A stretch of DNA of 64,000 nucleotides from Marchantia polymorpha subsp. ruderalis (GCA_037833965.1 AP031356.1:5416501-5480500); one strand, 5' to 3'; shown: positions 11,706-23,169, counted from the stretch's first letter. The notes: generated by a model not told the origin, from the sequence alone. A program made the numbers and translations.

Positions 11706-14049
11706 CCCACTTATTTTCCTTTGTGAGCAGACAATTCTGCCTTCTCTATTTTTGTGATCCCAGTCAATTCAGTGTTTAGTGTCCAATCTGTGCGAACTTT
11801 CTTCTAGACGAGATGCAGTTCTTCGATAATGAGTGTCTTACATTATTATTTCACAGGAACGAACGCTGTGTCGGAGCTCCGCAGGAGGTGCACATTTTGT
11901 TCGACGAGTTTATTGTTAACGGAGTTCAATGCATTGCAATCATGCACGAAATATGAATATGAAAGCATTGCACATGCTTTCATATCTCAACCGTCTCGCT
12001 TCCCACCGCACTAGTAACTGAGGCGGTCTAGACCAAAGTTTAACTTTGCGATTGTGAAGTTCAAGAGAACTATAGGACTCGATCGGGATTCGATCGATGC
12101 TTTGAGAGTCGAGTGCGGGAGTTTGCCGAATTCCCCACATTCACATTCCACCTCAGATGCTGACTTTCCCCTGAGAACTACATACATGGTCTTCGCCTTG
12201 CCATTCATCGATGGTCAACGACTGGGTTCTTCATAATTTAGAACTTGGAGAGCGAGAGCAGATTGGGTTCAAGCTGACAGGATGTATGTGGATGAATGAA
12301 GACCCAAGTCCTAGCCTGGCGAATACTCAAGCAGGCAATGTCTCAGAACTTTTCGTCTTCGTGCCGCACAAGTTCATGGCATGGCTCTCAATATCGACCA
12401 GAACAGGGAAGGTAGGGAAGTACTGTGCCCGTGCTGGACATTGCCATAGGATCAGGAAAACTGTCCACCCTCTTTCCCCATCGTGATATTTAAGGAATCG
12501 AGCAGAGAGATGTCCTTTGGTTGTGACGACATTGGAAGTGCTCCGAATGGTCACGTCAGTATTAACATGGAACTTGAGAACTATAATTTTCAACCGAGGA
12601 TGAGATTACATTGAACCGGACGAGACGGGTGTAAATTGTCCGACCATTTACGGATGAATCAGAAGTGCAGGTCTATGAAGATACTTGACGCACACGAAAT
12701 ACGTTGGACAGGCGAGTCACAGCTGTGGTGGTGAGTTGATAGAATGTCTAGTCAGTGGGACGGAGCTCGATCGAGTACAGATGCTGAAGAAGACGGAGAG
12801 GAACATAGTTCAGCTCAGCGGCACTGACCAATTTGGACTCCACCTTCCACCCTCCACCCTGGAGAGTGGACCCATCCATTAAAAAGGCCCCTCCCTCGCT
12901 CCCTCTGCTTTAATGTCTTCGTGAATGATTGAAGACTGACTCCTCTTGGCAGCCGAGAGACCCGTGCCACGTCCCAGACGATGCCCGAGCTCACTGCCGC
13001 TTCGTTGACTCGGTTTTAAAACACCAGAACAGAACATGTAGACGAGTGAGATGAGTAGATGAGTGGGTGTCGCCATCGCCCGTCTGAACAGAGAAGCAGG
13101 TCCAGCCTGCCTTGCTGCCTGCACGCACGAGAGCAAGCATATGCTCCTCCTGACGTGCCGAGGCCAAGGCGAGAACCGAGGTGAGGACATGCTCTGTCTG
13201 TCTGCATCTGTCTGTCTGTCTGGCTCACTAGTACTCGGAAGGATGACATCTCACAAGACATCTCCTCTGCCTCGACTGCCTCGGCAGTAACCAATACCTC
13301 GACTTCTACTCGGAAGTTCGCTGCTGCAGTCGCTGCCTCCAGTCCTCCAAGCCCCAACGCAGTGAACTACCTGCCATGGCTGCTGCCCACCCCCCCTCGT
13401 CCACATGTGAGCTTCTATTCTCTGCGTGTTTCTCTCCGTGCCTAATCTCACACGAAGATTTGTCTGCACGAAGAGAGAATGCAGACCAGATCGGACCAGA
13501 TCGGACCAGATCAGACGGGACCGGACCAGAGAAGACAAAAGACCGGAGGCGGTGGTTCCTGCAGCAGTAGCTAGAAGACATAATTTGTGCTCAAGGACTA
13601 GTTCTGCCACTTTTGGGCCTCACCTCAATGATGGACTTTCATCTGCTGCTTTTAGTAGATAAACGCCTGATCCGAACAGCAGGCGCATGGCATGGAGTGC
13701 CCTTGAAAGCATGCCGGCAACCGTAGGGTCGTGCTACCCCCGGGCTGCGAAGAGCAATCCGTAAAATTTGTAGAAAATTTCGACTTTGCAAGACCTGGAC
13801 GGACGCCGAACCAGGTGCATGTCGATGAAAGTCGTTCAGACCTAGTGGAACGAGAATCTGTCAGCTCCCAAGCAAGCTTGCGTGCGTGGGATCAGTTGGA
13901 GTGGCTGTGGCTGTGGCTGGATCCGGGAGGAGCACTCAGGGCTGCATGGTCTCGTGATTGAAGGGCTCAGGGCATAGATTGGTCGGTCGATCGTTCGATC
14001 AGGCAGATTCCAGCGTTGGCATCAGTCGGAAGAAGCTGAAGAAGAGAAG
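11706..14049. other. Intergenic region upstream of the proton channel
   Basis: No gene was recognised. The start may hold further unreadable protease debris. It contains a (CTGT)n tract near 13194-13220 and a run of GGACCAGATC-type decamers near 13485-13535. The promoter and 5' UTR of the channel at 14050 should lie in the last few hundred bases. Confidence 0.4.
13485..13535. repeat. GGACCAGATC decamer tandem repeat
   Basis: Repeated GACCAGATCG units with drift (GACCAGATCA, GACGGGACCG) form a short minisatellite. No coding or regulatory role can be claimed. Confidence 0.7.
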
Positions 14050-14835
14050 ATGGGCGAGAGGGACGGCCTGAGGCAGAGCTTTTTAGATCCAGAAGAAGGG
14101 CAGAGGCCGGACGGGCCGGATGACGATTCGAGCGGATTGAGTGAACAATTTGCCCGAGTGGCAGATGCGTGGCGGAAGCAGAGACAGTCCGAATGGCTGC
14201 AGTTCGGGACGAGCACGACGGAGCTGGAAGAGAGCAGGGCGCCGTGGAGAAAAGAGCTGGGCGAAGCTCTGGAAGCCACGCCGGCGCACGTGGTCATCGT
14301 GGTTCTGCTGCTGGTGGATCTGCTGGCGACGGTGGTGGACATACTGAAAACGGTTCACAATAAGACTCACGATCTGAGCACCTGTACTGCTTACTTGCAG
14401 GAATGCCAATGCGTGCAGGACTTCGAGAAATCGGAGTCCTGGGAATTTCTGTACTGGATCTCCATCAGTATTTTGAGCATTCTGGCGCTGAATATTGTGG
14501 GCCTGTTGGTGGCCTTCGGCACCGCCTTCTTCCGCCACCCTGGATATGTCCTGGATCTCGTGGTGGTCGGTACTGCTCTTGTGTTGGAGATCTTCCTGGA
14601 TTCCGACACCGTGGGTTTGTTGATAGTGTTGACTCTGTGGCGCATCGTCCGAGTAGCCCATGGCATATTTGAGGTGACTGACGAAGCTTGGGAGAAGCAG
14701 ATCGATACGTTCAAGGAGCAACTCAAGGCTGCAGACTCCAAACACTACGCAGATCAAGAGCTCCTTCGACAAAAGGATCAACAGATTGCCGAGCTGAGTG
14801 GACAGCGCAATGGGCAGGAGAATCAGTACTACTGA
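14050..14835 (+). CDS. HV1: Voltage-gated proton channel (Hv1/HVCN1 family)
   Basis: Intronless frame of 261 residues; family members are usually 200-300. It is a voltage-sensor domain without a separate pore, expected to conduct H+ across the plasma or an internal membrane. S1 (about 80-99) has the selectivity aspartate D90 in LLLVDLLA. S2 is about 131-156, S3 about 165-183 (D169, E180) and S4 about 187-205. A charged heptad-like tail (about 206-253, ending in QKDQQIAELSGQ) fits the dimerising coiled coil. Compared with human Hv1, the S4 triplet RxxRxxR reads T195-LW-R198-IV-R201, so the first arginine is Thr. The S2 glutamate (E153 in human) aligns with N148, the S3 D185 with E180, and N214 with H204. 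The S1-S2 loop holds three Cys (112, 119, 121). The start ATG follows a purine-rich leader. Topology and the D90 motif make the family call strong; altered gating is inference. Confidence 0.87.
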   Translation: MGERDGLRQSFLDPEEGQRPDGPDDDSSGLSEQFARVADAWRKQRQSEWLQFGTSTTELEESRAPWRKELGEALEATPAHVVIVVLLLVDLLATVVDILKTVHNKTHDLSTCTAYLQECQCVQDFEKSESWEFLYWISISILSILALNIVGLLVAFGTAFFRHPGYVLDLVVVGTALVLEIFLDSDTVGLLIVLTLWRIVRVAHGIFEVTDEAWEKQIDTFKEQLKAADSKHYADQELLRQKDQQIAELSGQRNGQENQYY

Positions 14836-15970
14836 CTCCCCCGCGTTGCGACCCCCAGGCACTGAAACTCGTGTCGGGCCGGATCTCTGCCATACTCGCT
14901 ACAAGGACCTGGAAATTCTCGTCTCTCGGGCTTTGGCGAAGCTAGCGATCGCCTCGTACGTTCTGCGAGTCTTCCGTCGATGAGAAAAAGCAGAAGCCAT
15001 GAGAAGTGACTGTCAGTCCCGTTGGATGCGAGAGTTGGTGTGCTTCTCTTGAATAACTTCTGCAGTTCGAAGTTAGAGACGGTAGAGAAACGGGCATATT
15101 GCTCGGGTTGTTTATGACTTTGCGAATCTTGTTTCCTCACGTGCTTTCCCCCCATACTCATCAGCTGACAACAATCTTTCGTTTTAAATCTAGACTTCAG
15201 GTGTCTTTTTCGTTAAAATCTGTCGTTGTTTACTGGTACTGCTGGCAACAAGTAATAATATCCTCCTCTTCAACTTCTCGCGCCTCAGCTTCAGCTCGGT
15301 GCATGCATGGGACTTGATCCTGATGCCACTCTTGTACTCAGTCGGCCCTCACTTGCCTATCTGCCGGAAACCATCAAACTTTTGGGAAGAATGGATGCGG
15401 GAGGGGCACTTGTGCATAAACGAAGCTGAGCAAGATATCTAATCCACTTCATTTCACACGGGGAGTTTTGGGATCTGGCAAATGAGCTAAGAATGTCATG
15501 ACACTGTCACATTTTTAATTCTCGCATTCATGACTTCAAGCACGCGAATTGCATCTTCATGAACGGTAAACCTTTCATATTTATGCTCCACCCTGTGGAA
15601 GTTATGAAAGGGACCACCGTCGGACAAACTTTATTCATCCGCACTGTCATGGAATGAGAAGCTACGCAGGAGTTTGACGTCCGTCAATAATGTACATGAT
15701 ACACAGCTCTACACGACGCTACCGAAGGAGCTAGGAAACAGCTGCATTTTCACGTCACTGCCATGATACTACTCACAGATCCCAGAGTAATATTCAAGCA
15801 GCGAATCGTGAATGCTTGACTCTTGACCTTAAACCTGTACAGGGGCATCTCGATGTTGATCCGGATGGTCCGATATTGCTCAATAATGAGTAGTTAACTG
15901 GTGCAGATAGCGAAAGACTTCGTCCTGATCACGAGTCCCGGATCTCCTCTACGTATACTTTGTGGCTGGG
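14836..15970. other. Intergenic between convergent proton channel and endo-mannosidase
   Basis: Both neighbouring genes end here (channel on +, mannosidase on -), so this holds two 3' UTRs. No further gene or structured element was seen. Confidence 0.5.
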
Positions 15971-18829
15971 TCATTTAGCCTTGTAGTCTACCTCTAACCT
16001 GTGGACGTTCCAACCCTCTAGGACAAGAACAGGTGTGATGTGTTTTGGAACCTTGAAGGAGATCTGCACCGTGAGGGATTCTTCCGGCACCAAGGAAAAG
16101 TAATTGACAGAGTATGTGACGGGAAGAAGCCGTTGATCGGCCTTGTGCTTGTCGTAAGTCCCTTGCAGCACAGAGAAGTGGAGCCAGAAGGCAACTCCTC
16201 TTCCAGAAGTATCGTCAACTCCCTGGCTCAGTGAACCTTTCGGTGATGTCTCGCTGGGAGGTATGTTCTGCACTAGAGCAGTGATTTGCAGCAGGTCCCC
16301 CTTTTGTTGCGAAGAAGCAGCGACCTGAACCGGAACCTTTTTCACTCGAAAGTCAGCGCCAAGTAGAGAGTAGTCTCCTCCTTGAGGGTGAAGCCAATAG
16401 AAATTTCTGGACACCTGGAGACCTGACTCGTCGAAGAGTTTCAAAAGAACAAAGTAAGTTCCCTTCGTTTCTGTAATACTATTGAACCGAATCTGGGAAA
16501 GCTTCGTCGTCTTGAATGCATCCAACATCAACTGCTTCGATGTTTCCTTGTATATGCACTGGCCTTGCACGTCCCACATGCTGGCATCTAACCAGGCATT
16601 TGCAAGACGGTCGGATGTAGCGTTCGCAACCTCCACAAAACTCGACCCCAGATTGAGCTGTACATGTACCGGCTCAGCAGCTGACTTAACACCATAAAAT
16701 CCTCCCGTTTGATCCAGGAGAAAATCATAGAGCCCACCACGTAGGCCAGGCCAAGGGTTCTGATTCTTCCAGATCAGAACACCAGTATACTTCTCCCACA
16801 TCCGAGAATTCCAACCCTCGAAAAGCGCCTTGTACTGCACATAATTGGCAAGCTGAGCTTTCGCACAGAAATCGTCCAAACCGGTGTACTTACCATAGGT
16901 GCATATCTGACTCTTGACGTCATTCTCAGGATCACAATATGGAATATACTTGTGGTAGTCCCAGGTTTTGTTCGGCACATCCTTGATGTAACCTCCTTCC
17001 ACCTCCTGCATAGTCGGCGGATCCCATGCCGTGGGAGGCATGGTTGCTCGGATGGTTGCAGCGTTGGGGACTCCCACGGAGCCGATCTCAGGATTGAAGC
17101 CGAAAGAATAGTAATCGTCTGCGAAGAAGTCTTCCGGGTTCTGGATACCGTAAGGCCCATCAGACCAGTCTCCCTGTCCTTCTCCGAACCCACTCCAAAG
17201 AGAGCCTTGAACGTATGTGCGAGTGCCATCCAGGAATTGTGTGACATCCTCTTCCAGGACTCGGGACTCCCCAGAGTCGCTTCCAAAGCTGGAATTCAGC
17301 CGCAACTCATACTGCAAAGCTTGGTTAATGTCCGCAGCCGGGACCTGCTCGTTGCCACCGACCCACAGAGCGAGACTGGCATGATTCCTTAGCAGCTTGA
17401 CGGTATCCCTGGCACAGCGCAAGAACAAGTCATGATCTAGAGGCCAGCTCTGCTCCGAGGGTTCAACACCCCGCCCATTGCAGTCGCCGGTGATCCAAAA
17501 CTCTTGCCATACTAGAAGTCCGCGCTCATCACAGGCATCGTAAAATGCCGGCCTCTCGGCCAGAGCTCCGGCCCAAACTCGGATCATATTCATGTTCATG
17601 TCAGCATGAAAGCCCACATCGGTATCATATCTGTCTTTGGACAGCCGAAGCAGAGCATCAGACAGGATCCAATTCCCTCCCCGGATGAACACCGGCTGTC
17701 CATTCACGACAAACTTCCTCCCTCCTGTAGCGGGATCGATGTGTGTCTCGATCTGCCGGAATCCGATCCGATGGCTCCACACGTCAGACTCCTCGTATCC
17801 ATCCACGCTGACCGTGATCTCCACCTTGTACAGAGGCTGCTTGCCCATGCCATTCGGCCACCAGAGCTCAGGCTTGTTAAAAAACAGCGGCGGAAGAGTG
17901 TAGACGGTCGAGGAGCCGGCTTTGATCGAGAGCTGGGACGAAGCAAAGCCCTCCACAGAGCAGAAGCCGTCATCGCCATCGCCATCGGCATCTCCAGCTG
18001 CACCTGTCGCTTCGTCGTGCAGGTCCAGAGTGACATGGATGCTGATAGAGCACTGCAAATCGGCAGCAGAGGAGTTTACCAGCTCTGCCGATGATTCCAG
18101 ATAGCTCCTCGGGAATTGATCGTAGAATGTGGTCACCAGATGGGGGTCCCGGATGGACACAGGCCCCGTGAAAGCCACGGAGACCTCGTCCCAGAGCCCA
18201 GTGTTGCGGTCTCGGATCGGAGTCATCCAGTCCCAGCCCAGAACGTATTGGGCTGCAACATCCTTGGCAATGTCGTGGTTCCCTCCCTGCCCTCCCTCGG
18301 GAGGAACTGCGCCCGGATGATCGGGAGGATGCACAATCACAGCGAGCAAATTCTGCCCACCGGGAGCCTTGACGCAGGATGAAATGTCCACGCTGTGTCG
18401 CATGAACATTCCGCCGGGCAGGCGACTCTGCTGTCCATTCACGTACACTTCGGCCGAGTAGTTGATGGCCCGGAACTTGAGGTGCACCGACGAGAACTTG
18501 CCCGTGGGCGTCTGGAAGCTCGTGCAGAACCAGAATGTGTAGTGCTCGCGTCCTGCATCGGCGATGTCCGGAATGTTCTCATTCTCCATTCCATAGAATG
18601 GATCGGGGATCTGCTTGTTCTTCAGAAGCGTGGCCAGAACCGTCCCCGGCACTTCTGCTTGCATCCAGCCCTTGGTCGTCGAGCTGGGAAAGTGAGAAGT
18701 GCTCAGCTGCTCGCCTGTTGGCCCTACTTCTGAGGCCCGAGCAGCCACCCATCCCTCGACCAATTTGATTTCCATCCCCGTCAATCCCCCACAAAAGCTT
18801 GGCAATCGATTGCCGTGCCGACAGGCCAA
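15971..18829 (-). CDS. EBM: Mannosylglycoprotein endo-beta-mannosidase (GH2)
   Basis: Intronless frame of 952 residues with full GH2 architecture. It has a sugar-binding jelly roll (about 25-220; FRAINYSAEVYVNG, GWDWMTPIRDRNTGLW), an Ig-like domain (about 225-355), a TIM barrel (about 365-700) and C-terminal beta domains. The general acid/base is E494 in WVGGNEQVP and the nucleophile is E581 in GFNPEIGSVG, both in the usual context. GGNWILSD and MNMIRVW are further barrel landmarks. Plant members hydrolyse the Man-beta-1,4-GlcNAc bond of high-mannose-type free N-glycans during glycoprotein turnover. This reaction is inferred from family similarity. The first ATG gives 18 extra residues; Met19 (codon at 18775) is an equally good start, since plant homologues begin near EIKLVEGWVAARASEV. 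An insert at about 274-288 is Gly/Asp/Ala rich (DADGDGDDG). No clear signal peptide is visible. Fully intact, probably functional. Confidence 0.93.
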   Translation of the reverse strand: MACRHGNRLPSFCGGLTGMEIKLVEGWVAARASEVGPTGEQLSTSHFPSSTTKGWMQAEVPGTVLATLLKNKQIPDPFYGMENENIPDIADAGREHYTFWFCTSFQTPTGKFSSVHLKFRAINYSAEVYVNGQQSRLPGGMFMRHSVDISSCVKAPGGQNLLAVIVHPPDHPGAVPPEGGQGGNHDIAKDVAAQYVLGWDWMTPIRDRNTGLWDEVSVAFTGPVSIRDPHLVTTFYDQFPRSYLESSAELVNSSAADLQCSISIHVTLDLHDEATGAAGDADGDGDDGFCSVEGFASSQLSIKAGSSTVYTLPPLFFNKPELWWPNGMGKQPLYKVEITVSVDGYEESDVWSHRIGFRQIETHIDPATGGRKFVVNGQPVFIRGGNWILSDALLRLSKDRYDTDVGFHADMNMNMIRVWAGALAERPAFYDACDERGLLVWQEFWITGDCNGRGVEPSEQSWPLDHDLFLRCARDTVKLLRNHASLALWVGGNEQVPAADINQALQYELRLNSSFGSDSGESRVLEEDVTQFLDGTRTYVQGSLWSGFGEGQGDWSDGPYGIQNPEDFFADDYYSFGFNPEIGSVGVPNAATIRATMPPTAWDPPTMQEVEGGYIKDVPNKTWDYHKYIPYCDPENDVKSQICTYGKYTGLDDFCAKAQLANYVQYKALFEGWNSRMWEKYTGVLIWKNQNPWPGLRGGLYDFLLDQTGGFYGVKSAAEPVHVQLNLGSSFVEVANATSDRLANAWLDASMWDVQGQCIYKETSKQLMLDAFKTTKLSQIRFNSITETKGTYFVLLKLFDESGLQVSRNFYWLHPQGGDYSLLGADFRVKKVPVQVAASSQQKGDLLQITALVQNIPPSETSPKGSLSQGVDDTSGRGVAFWLHFSVLQGTYDKHKADQRLLPVTYSVNYFSLVPEESLTVQISFKVPKHITPVLVLEGWNVHRLEVDYKAK

Positions 18830-21361
18830 ATTCTCTTCGTGCGCCTTGGCAACTTTCTCTCAATGCCGCATGGACGGACTCAGTCTGATCAGCGAAACCG
18901 TCTCCGACTTCCAAGGCTTTCTTGTCATTCCTCGGCTTGTCTTTCAGACATCGGCTACTCGTCGATCTGGCCACAGTGGACAGCCCGCGACAGCTCTGAA
19001 AGCTCGAGGCTACATCAACAACCGCTGCAAGAACTCCGCAGGATCCAAAAGGTCTTGGGCTTGGGCTTGGGCTGGGGCTTGGGCTGTACACGAACGATCA
19101 GCTAGCTCGACCGGAAGCGAAGCGAAATGATTCAGCACGGGAATCACGCGCACAGGAGAAACCAATCATATCACAGCTGCAATAAAATACATCTTCTTCG
19201 CCAATCCGGGCTCAACAGCCAGACGTAGAAAGTCGAGGCGTTTGAGGGCGAGCAGAACCCAAGAAGCAGACGGAGCATTTGAATCCTCATACTGCCTTGC
19301 AATGCAACAACCACGTTAGCGATGAACCTCGATGGCTTCCCTGTCGGCAGCATACGAATCATCCAGGAAAAGAAGCATCTCCTACTCTCATGCCATGCCG
19401 AGAATAACAGCTTGCTGCATGCGGAATTTCCATCGCAACTGCATCAGAAAAGTAAGGCCGTATCCCTCCCGCAGAAAGAATCTCGTCTAATTCGCTTCCT
19501 TATCCGTATCTTGGTGACCACGATAGGGCACAAAGGACGAGAATTTCGTGCGGGTACAATCAGTGATTGAGCGACTGAGAAACGCAGATCCTTTTGATGA
19601 TGTACATCTAGGACGGTCTTAGCAGCTCACGACGCCCTCAGAGTACTAAGGGAATTAGGAAGGCCCAGAGGGTTCGGAGTAATTGAGGAAGGACACAGGA
19701 AGATGACTGGAAGAGCAAACAAGGCCTCGTGCAGTCGATAGGAATCCCGTGCGGACGAAGAAACCTGGTGCCAATCACCAGGATCTTTCCCTCGACCTCC
19801 TCCTTCTACGGTTGCGGATGCAATCATTTAAAAACCTCTCGTGTCTGTTTCGCTCATTGCAGACCTGCAGGCAGCATCATTGGTTCTTGAAATCACGTCC
19901 ACACTGCAAGAGGTCAATCTTGATGAAACGAGTGTTCAGAGTTCAGGGACTCAGTAGGGAATACCTCTGGAACCACTGACTGGGGTGGGTGGCCGCTCTC
20001 TTACGAGGTGTAAGATTTGATTCCGGATGTCCATTGACAACAAGTGCCATATCGCTGACGGCCAGTCTCTGATGTCGATCTGTCCCTGCCCCCGAGATCC
20101 ATCCGAATGCTGAGGTGGTCTGCGACATTGATTGGACTCTTGCAAATTTTTACGTACGACAAGATTTAGGTGCGCAAGGTGAGCGCACCGTCAATTTACC
20201 AGGCCCACGATACTCCCGATTGGCAAATGCAGATCCTGCGATGGCAGCTGGCTTCAATCATGGGAGTGAAAGGGTGCTACAGATGTGATTTTGACTGTCA
20301 CAGCGACATCTAGAGTTTTGGGCTGACGCTCCAGCAAACATTTTCAGCACACAGTTCCTTCCTGATGAAGAAGGTACCACTGAAATTCCACGAGCTTTTC
20401 ATGTAAGCGCCCAGTGTTCGCTAACAGCTCGTCAAATCCGGGGCATACACCTCTGTAGATAATCAACACATATACTTAGGGGGAGTTTAACGCCAGCACA
20501 CTAGATTGCACAGAGATTTGAGATTTGAGAAGCTTGATCGGACCCTTTTCGTCCTTCAGGAACTACGGAAGCAAGTTATTATTTTTAATCGAAGTTGTGT
20601 AAGATTTCTGTAGACGCGTTGATACTTCGTTGAATACATGGCTGTTTGAGCAAACGGTGTGGGTTACAGTGTCAAAGTACACAAACCACTTAAAGGAAAG
20701 AATGTTACCTGACAGTAGGAGAGCTATTTATTTCCATCCACAATCTCACAAACATTCGGGCGACACCGAGACATTTAAGTCAGGTGCTGACTAAAAGTGA
20801 TTGCCACTGTCGAATTTCTGATTTAAAAAAACTAAAGGGTCCTCCCTTCTACCTACGCTAAAACGAGCACCAACGATGAAGTCCTTTTGGACTTGAATTT
20901 CTGAATCTGTCTGCTCCAGGTTACGAGAAGTAACCATGATTCCACCCATACATCGTGCACAAGCCTTCATCTTTGCCGAGACAATCAAGAGACTTCTTAG
21001 TGCCTGTGTTCCCTAACTAATTTTGCAACAGCTCAAGTGCCGCTTGCGAAGAGTAGCCGTACCAATTCCTCGTCTCTGACTGGAATAAATGGATTCAACT
21101 CTGAAAGTACGTACGGTGCAGGTCAGCAAGAAGGGGTCCAGGTGCTCTCGGGGTCATCTTGCACATTAGCCTTTTCTGAACAATCCTAATACAATGTGAA
21201 GGCTGTGAGCTCTTATTATTGCATCACAACCTCTCATCAACCGAGCCGAGCTTGATATTAAATTAACAGCGAGATAACATTGTGTACAAGCACCAGGAAA
21301 CGCCACATCGTGACGACGAACTTTTGATCGTTCCTGGCTGGCTGACTGACTGACTACAAAC
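18830..21361. other. Intergenic: endo-mannosidase promoter side and CCaMK 3' flank
   Basis: Contains the divergent upstream region of the mannosidase, with a G-run motif at 19057-19083, and sequence downstream of the CCaMK pseudogene. Open frames here are short and unrecognisable. Confidence 0.45.
19057..19083 (+). promoter_or_regulatory. G-quadruplex-type motif upstream of the endo-mannosidase
   Basis: Five G-runs of 3-4 bases are separated by loops of 2-3 bases (a CTTGGG repeat). The motif starts about 230 bases upstream of the mannosidase ATG, with the G-rich strand being its template strand. The pattern is certain; a regulatory role is inference. Confidence 0.5.
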
Positions 21362-21722
21362 TCAGTAGAGTGCTGTAGGTGGAAAAGAGGCATCTTTCAG
21401 GAAGTTGCTATCTGTTATGGCCTCCTTGAACTCTTCAAAATTATTCTTCCCTGCCTCTGTAACGTCCGGTAGCAAGTGTTCGTCTGGTAATGCCCGTAAA
21501 ATTGAAGGAATGGCTTTAAAAGCAGGGAGCGTGTTCTTTCATCGACGTTGTAGAAGTAAAAGCCACGCCGGAAGCTGAATGTTGAACACAGGTTGCAGTA
21601 CATTTGCAGCTCCATCAAGGGAAGTGTTCAGAAAGGAAATCAAGGTCTGTAGGTTAACAAACCCGTAGCATGGACGCTAGTTCTCTCGTGAGATGAAGCC
21701 AGAGCGATCGGTATCATACAGC
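21362..21722 (-). pseudogene. CCaMK: CCaMK terminal exons with frameshifted and deleted EF-hands
   Basis: After an AG acceptor near 21722, LYDTDRSGFISRE gives the second EF-hand, and then a one-base loss shifts the frame. Further on, ILRALPDEHLLPDVTEAGK is followed directly by NNFEEFKEAITDSNFLKDA. About 15 residues of the last EF-hand loop are missing between them. The stop is at 21362-21364. Confidence 0.85.
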
Positions 21723-21932
21723 TACATAAGAAAAAGAAAACGATCAGAGAAGCAGTTTTTGGATGAAGCAGCAGCAGCAAATGTGGCCTGAGATACTCTT
21801 TCATCGATATCGTCTAACTAGTGGGCACAATTTGACAAATAATTCATTGAGCTTCTAGTTTAAGCAGCCGAGTTAAGACATCTCTGTCGTCTCAGTCCGA
21901 TGGTTGGGTTTCGTTCTTTAAGAAAGGCCTAC

Positions 21933-22199
21933 CTGAAAGCGGAGTCTCAGACCCTCATCTCCGTTGCCTTATTCAGAGAAGAAGCCGACGATAATCTCTC
22001 TCATGTCCACGCAACCATCTTTGTTGCCGTCAAAGAGGTCAAAAACGCGTTGTGCCATTGTCACCAAGCTCGCCAAGTTCATGGCCTTCAGCACATCCTC
22101 AAATCTTCTCCCTTGCTCCGTCTGTTGAACTGCATGAAAGAACTTCGATGAGATCCGATTGAGTTTCAAAACATCGAAATCCCACAAAGCAACTGCACT
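21933..22199 (-). pseudogene. CCaMK: CCaMK visinin-like exon with the first EF-hand
   Basis: The frame gives RRFEDVLKAMNLASLVTMAQ, then a canonical EF loop (DGNKDGCVDMREI inside VFDLFDGNKDGCVDMREIIV), matching the family sequence FEEVLKAMNMxSL. A TAA follows after GFFSE, then GNGDEGLRLRFQ continues in frame to a normal GT donor at 21931-21932. Confidence 0.87.
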
Positions 22200-22654
22200 T
22201 CTTTTCCATGGCATTAGACACACACTGACTTGTCAATGGGTAGCCCTCTGCAGACTTTGTAACCCTGTAATGCCTCGAAATGGACTGACGCGTGACGCAG
22301 TCTCTCAGAAGACGGACATTTTACAATTGAGCTTCCACTCAAACAGGAAGCTCAATAAGTCTGGTCGCACCCCCAAGAAACCTCCTACGCATCTCCTCTA
22401 GTCTCTCCCCATAGAGCTTTAGAGCTTCAAAGGAGAGAGGGGTTTCAGTCATAGAAGTAGACAGTGAGAGGAACACCTCTCGTGAACAAAACTCGATATG
22501 CGGAACTGAATTTTGAAGGAGGAGGCTTTGAGAACAAAAAAATTTCCGTCAAGTGCGCATAAGAAGTGTTTTTGTACTGAAGAGAAAGTGCTACAGGGAC
22601 TAAGATGTCTCTGAAATGTGTTTGAAGCTTTCCAAGATCTTCTTCGCTGATATT

Positions 22655-22785
22655 TTATTCGAGCCGACAAGCGTCTTCAGCTTTCTAGTCCGAAGGAGGA
22701 CCTTGCTACTGAAGATACTTGCAAATCCTGCAGCACGGAATTTGCGACGTGCATTTAGAGATTGTATACGCATGATGACATCTTG
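22655..22785 (-). pseudogene. CCaMK: CCaMK autoinhibitory/calmodulin-binding exon
   Basis: From the codon at 22771-22773 the frame reads MRIQSLNARRKFRAAGF, then ASIFSSK and RTRKLKTLVGS without a stop. This is the basic amphipathic CaM-binding helix that sets CCaMK apart from CDPKs (family pattern RLQSFNARRKLRAAA). The frame is intact here although the rest of the gene is dead. Confidence 0.87.
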
Positions 22786-23169
22786 CCCATAGGCTCCCTC
22801 TTTGCAGCATCAGCATAGAAGTAGAAGAAGTAAATGCAGATCCCTTACTTATGTTACAAATTACCGTCTGATCGATCGTAACAAAACCAAGGCTCGGACT
22901 GGAAATTGAATACGAACTGACTAGCGATTGATCTGGCTAGAATTATATGGTGATCTTGATTATAGGGTTCACAATTCCCGTAGTACATCATCTACTACCT
23001 CAAAAAAATTCAGACATGACTGAAATGATAAACTCCATCTCACCATCTCAAGCCAGAATCGCAAGAAAATGCCACAATCATCGTGGCAAACCGTACGCTT
23101 TCACAACAGACTCGGATTCACATAGGGCTTCCAGCTCTTCAAAGACAGCACAACACACAGTAAACATGC

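Noticed and set aside
13251..13610. Minus-strand frames around 13.0-13.6 kb as a gene
   Set aside because: Several overlapping frames, low-complexity and repeat-driven (GGACCAGATC), no conserved motif.
14083..14862. 259-codon open frame antisense to the proton channel
   Set aside because: It overlaps the channel completely; its translation has no family features and its length follows from the sense codon bias. The sense frame has clear S1-S4 motifs.
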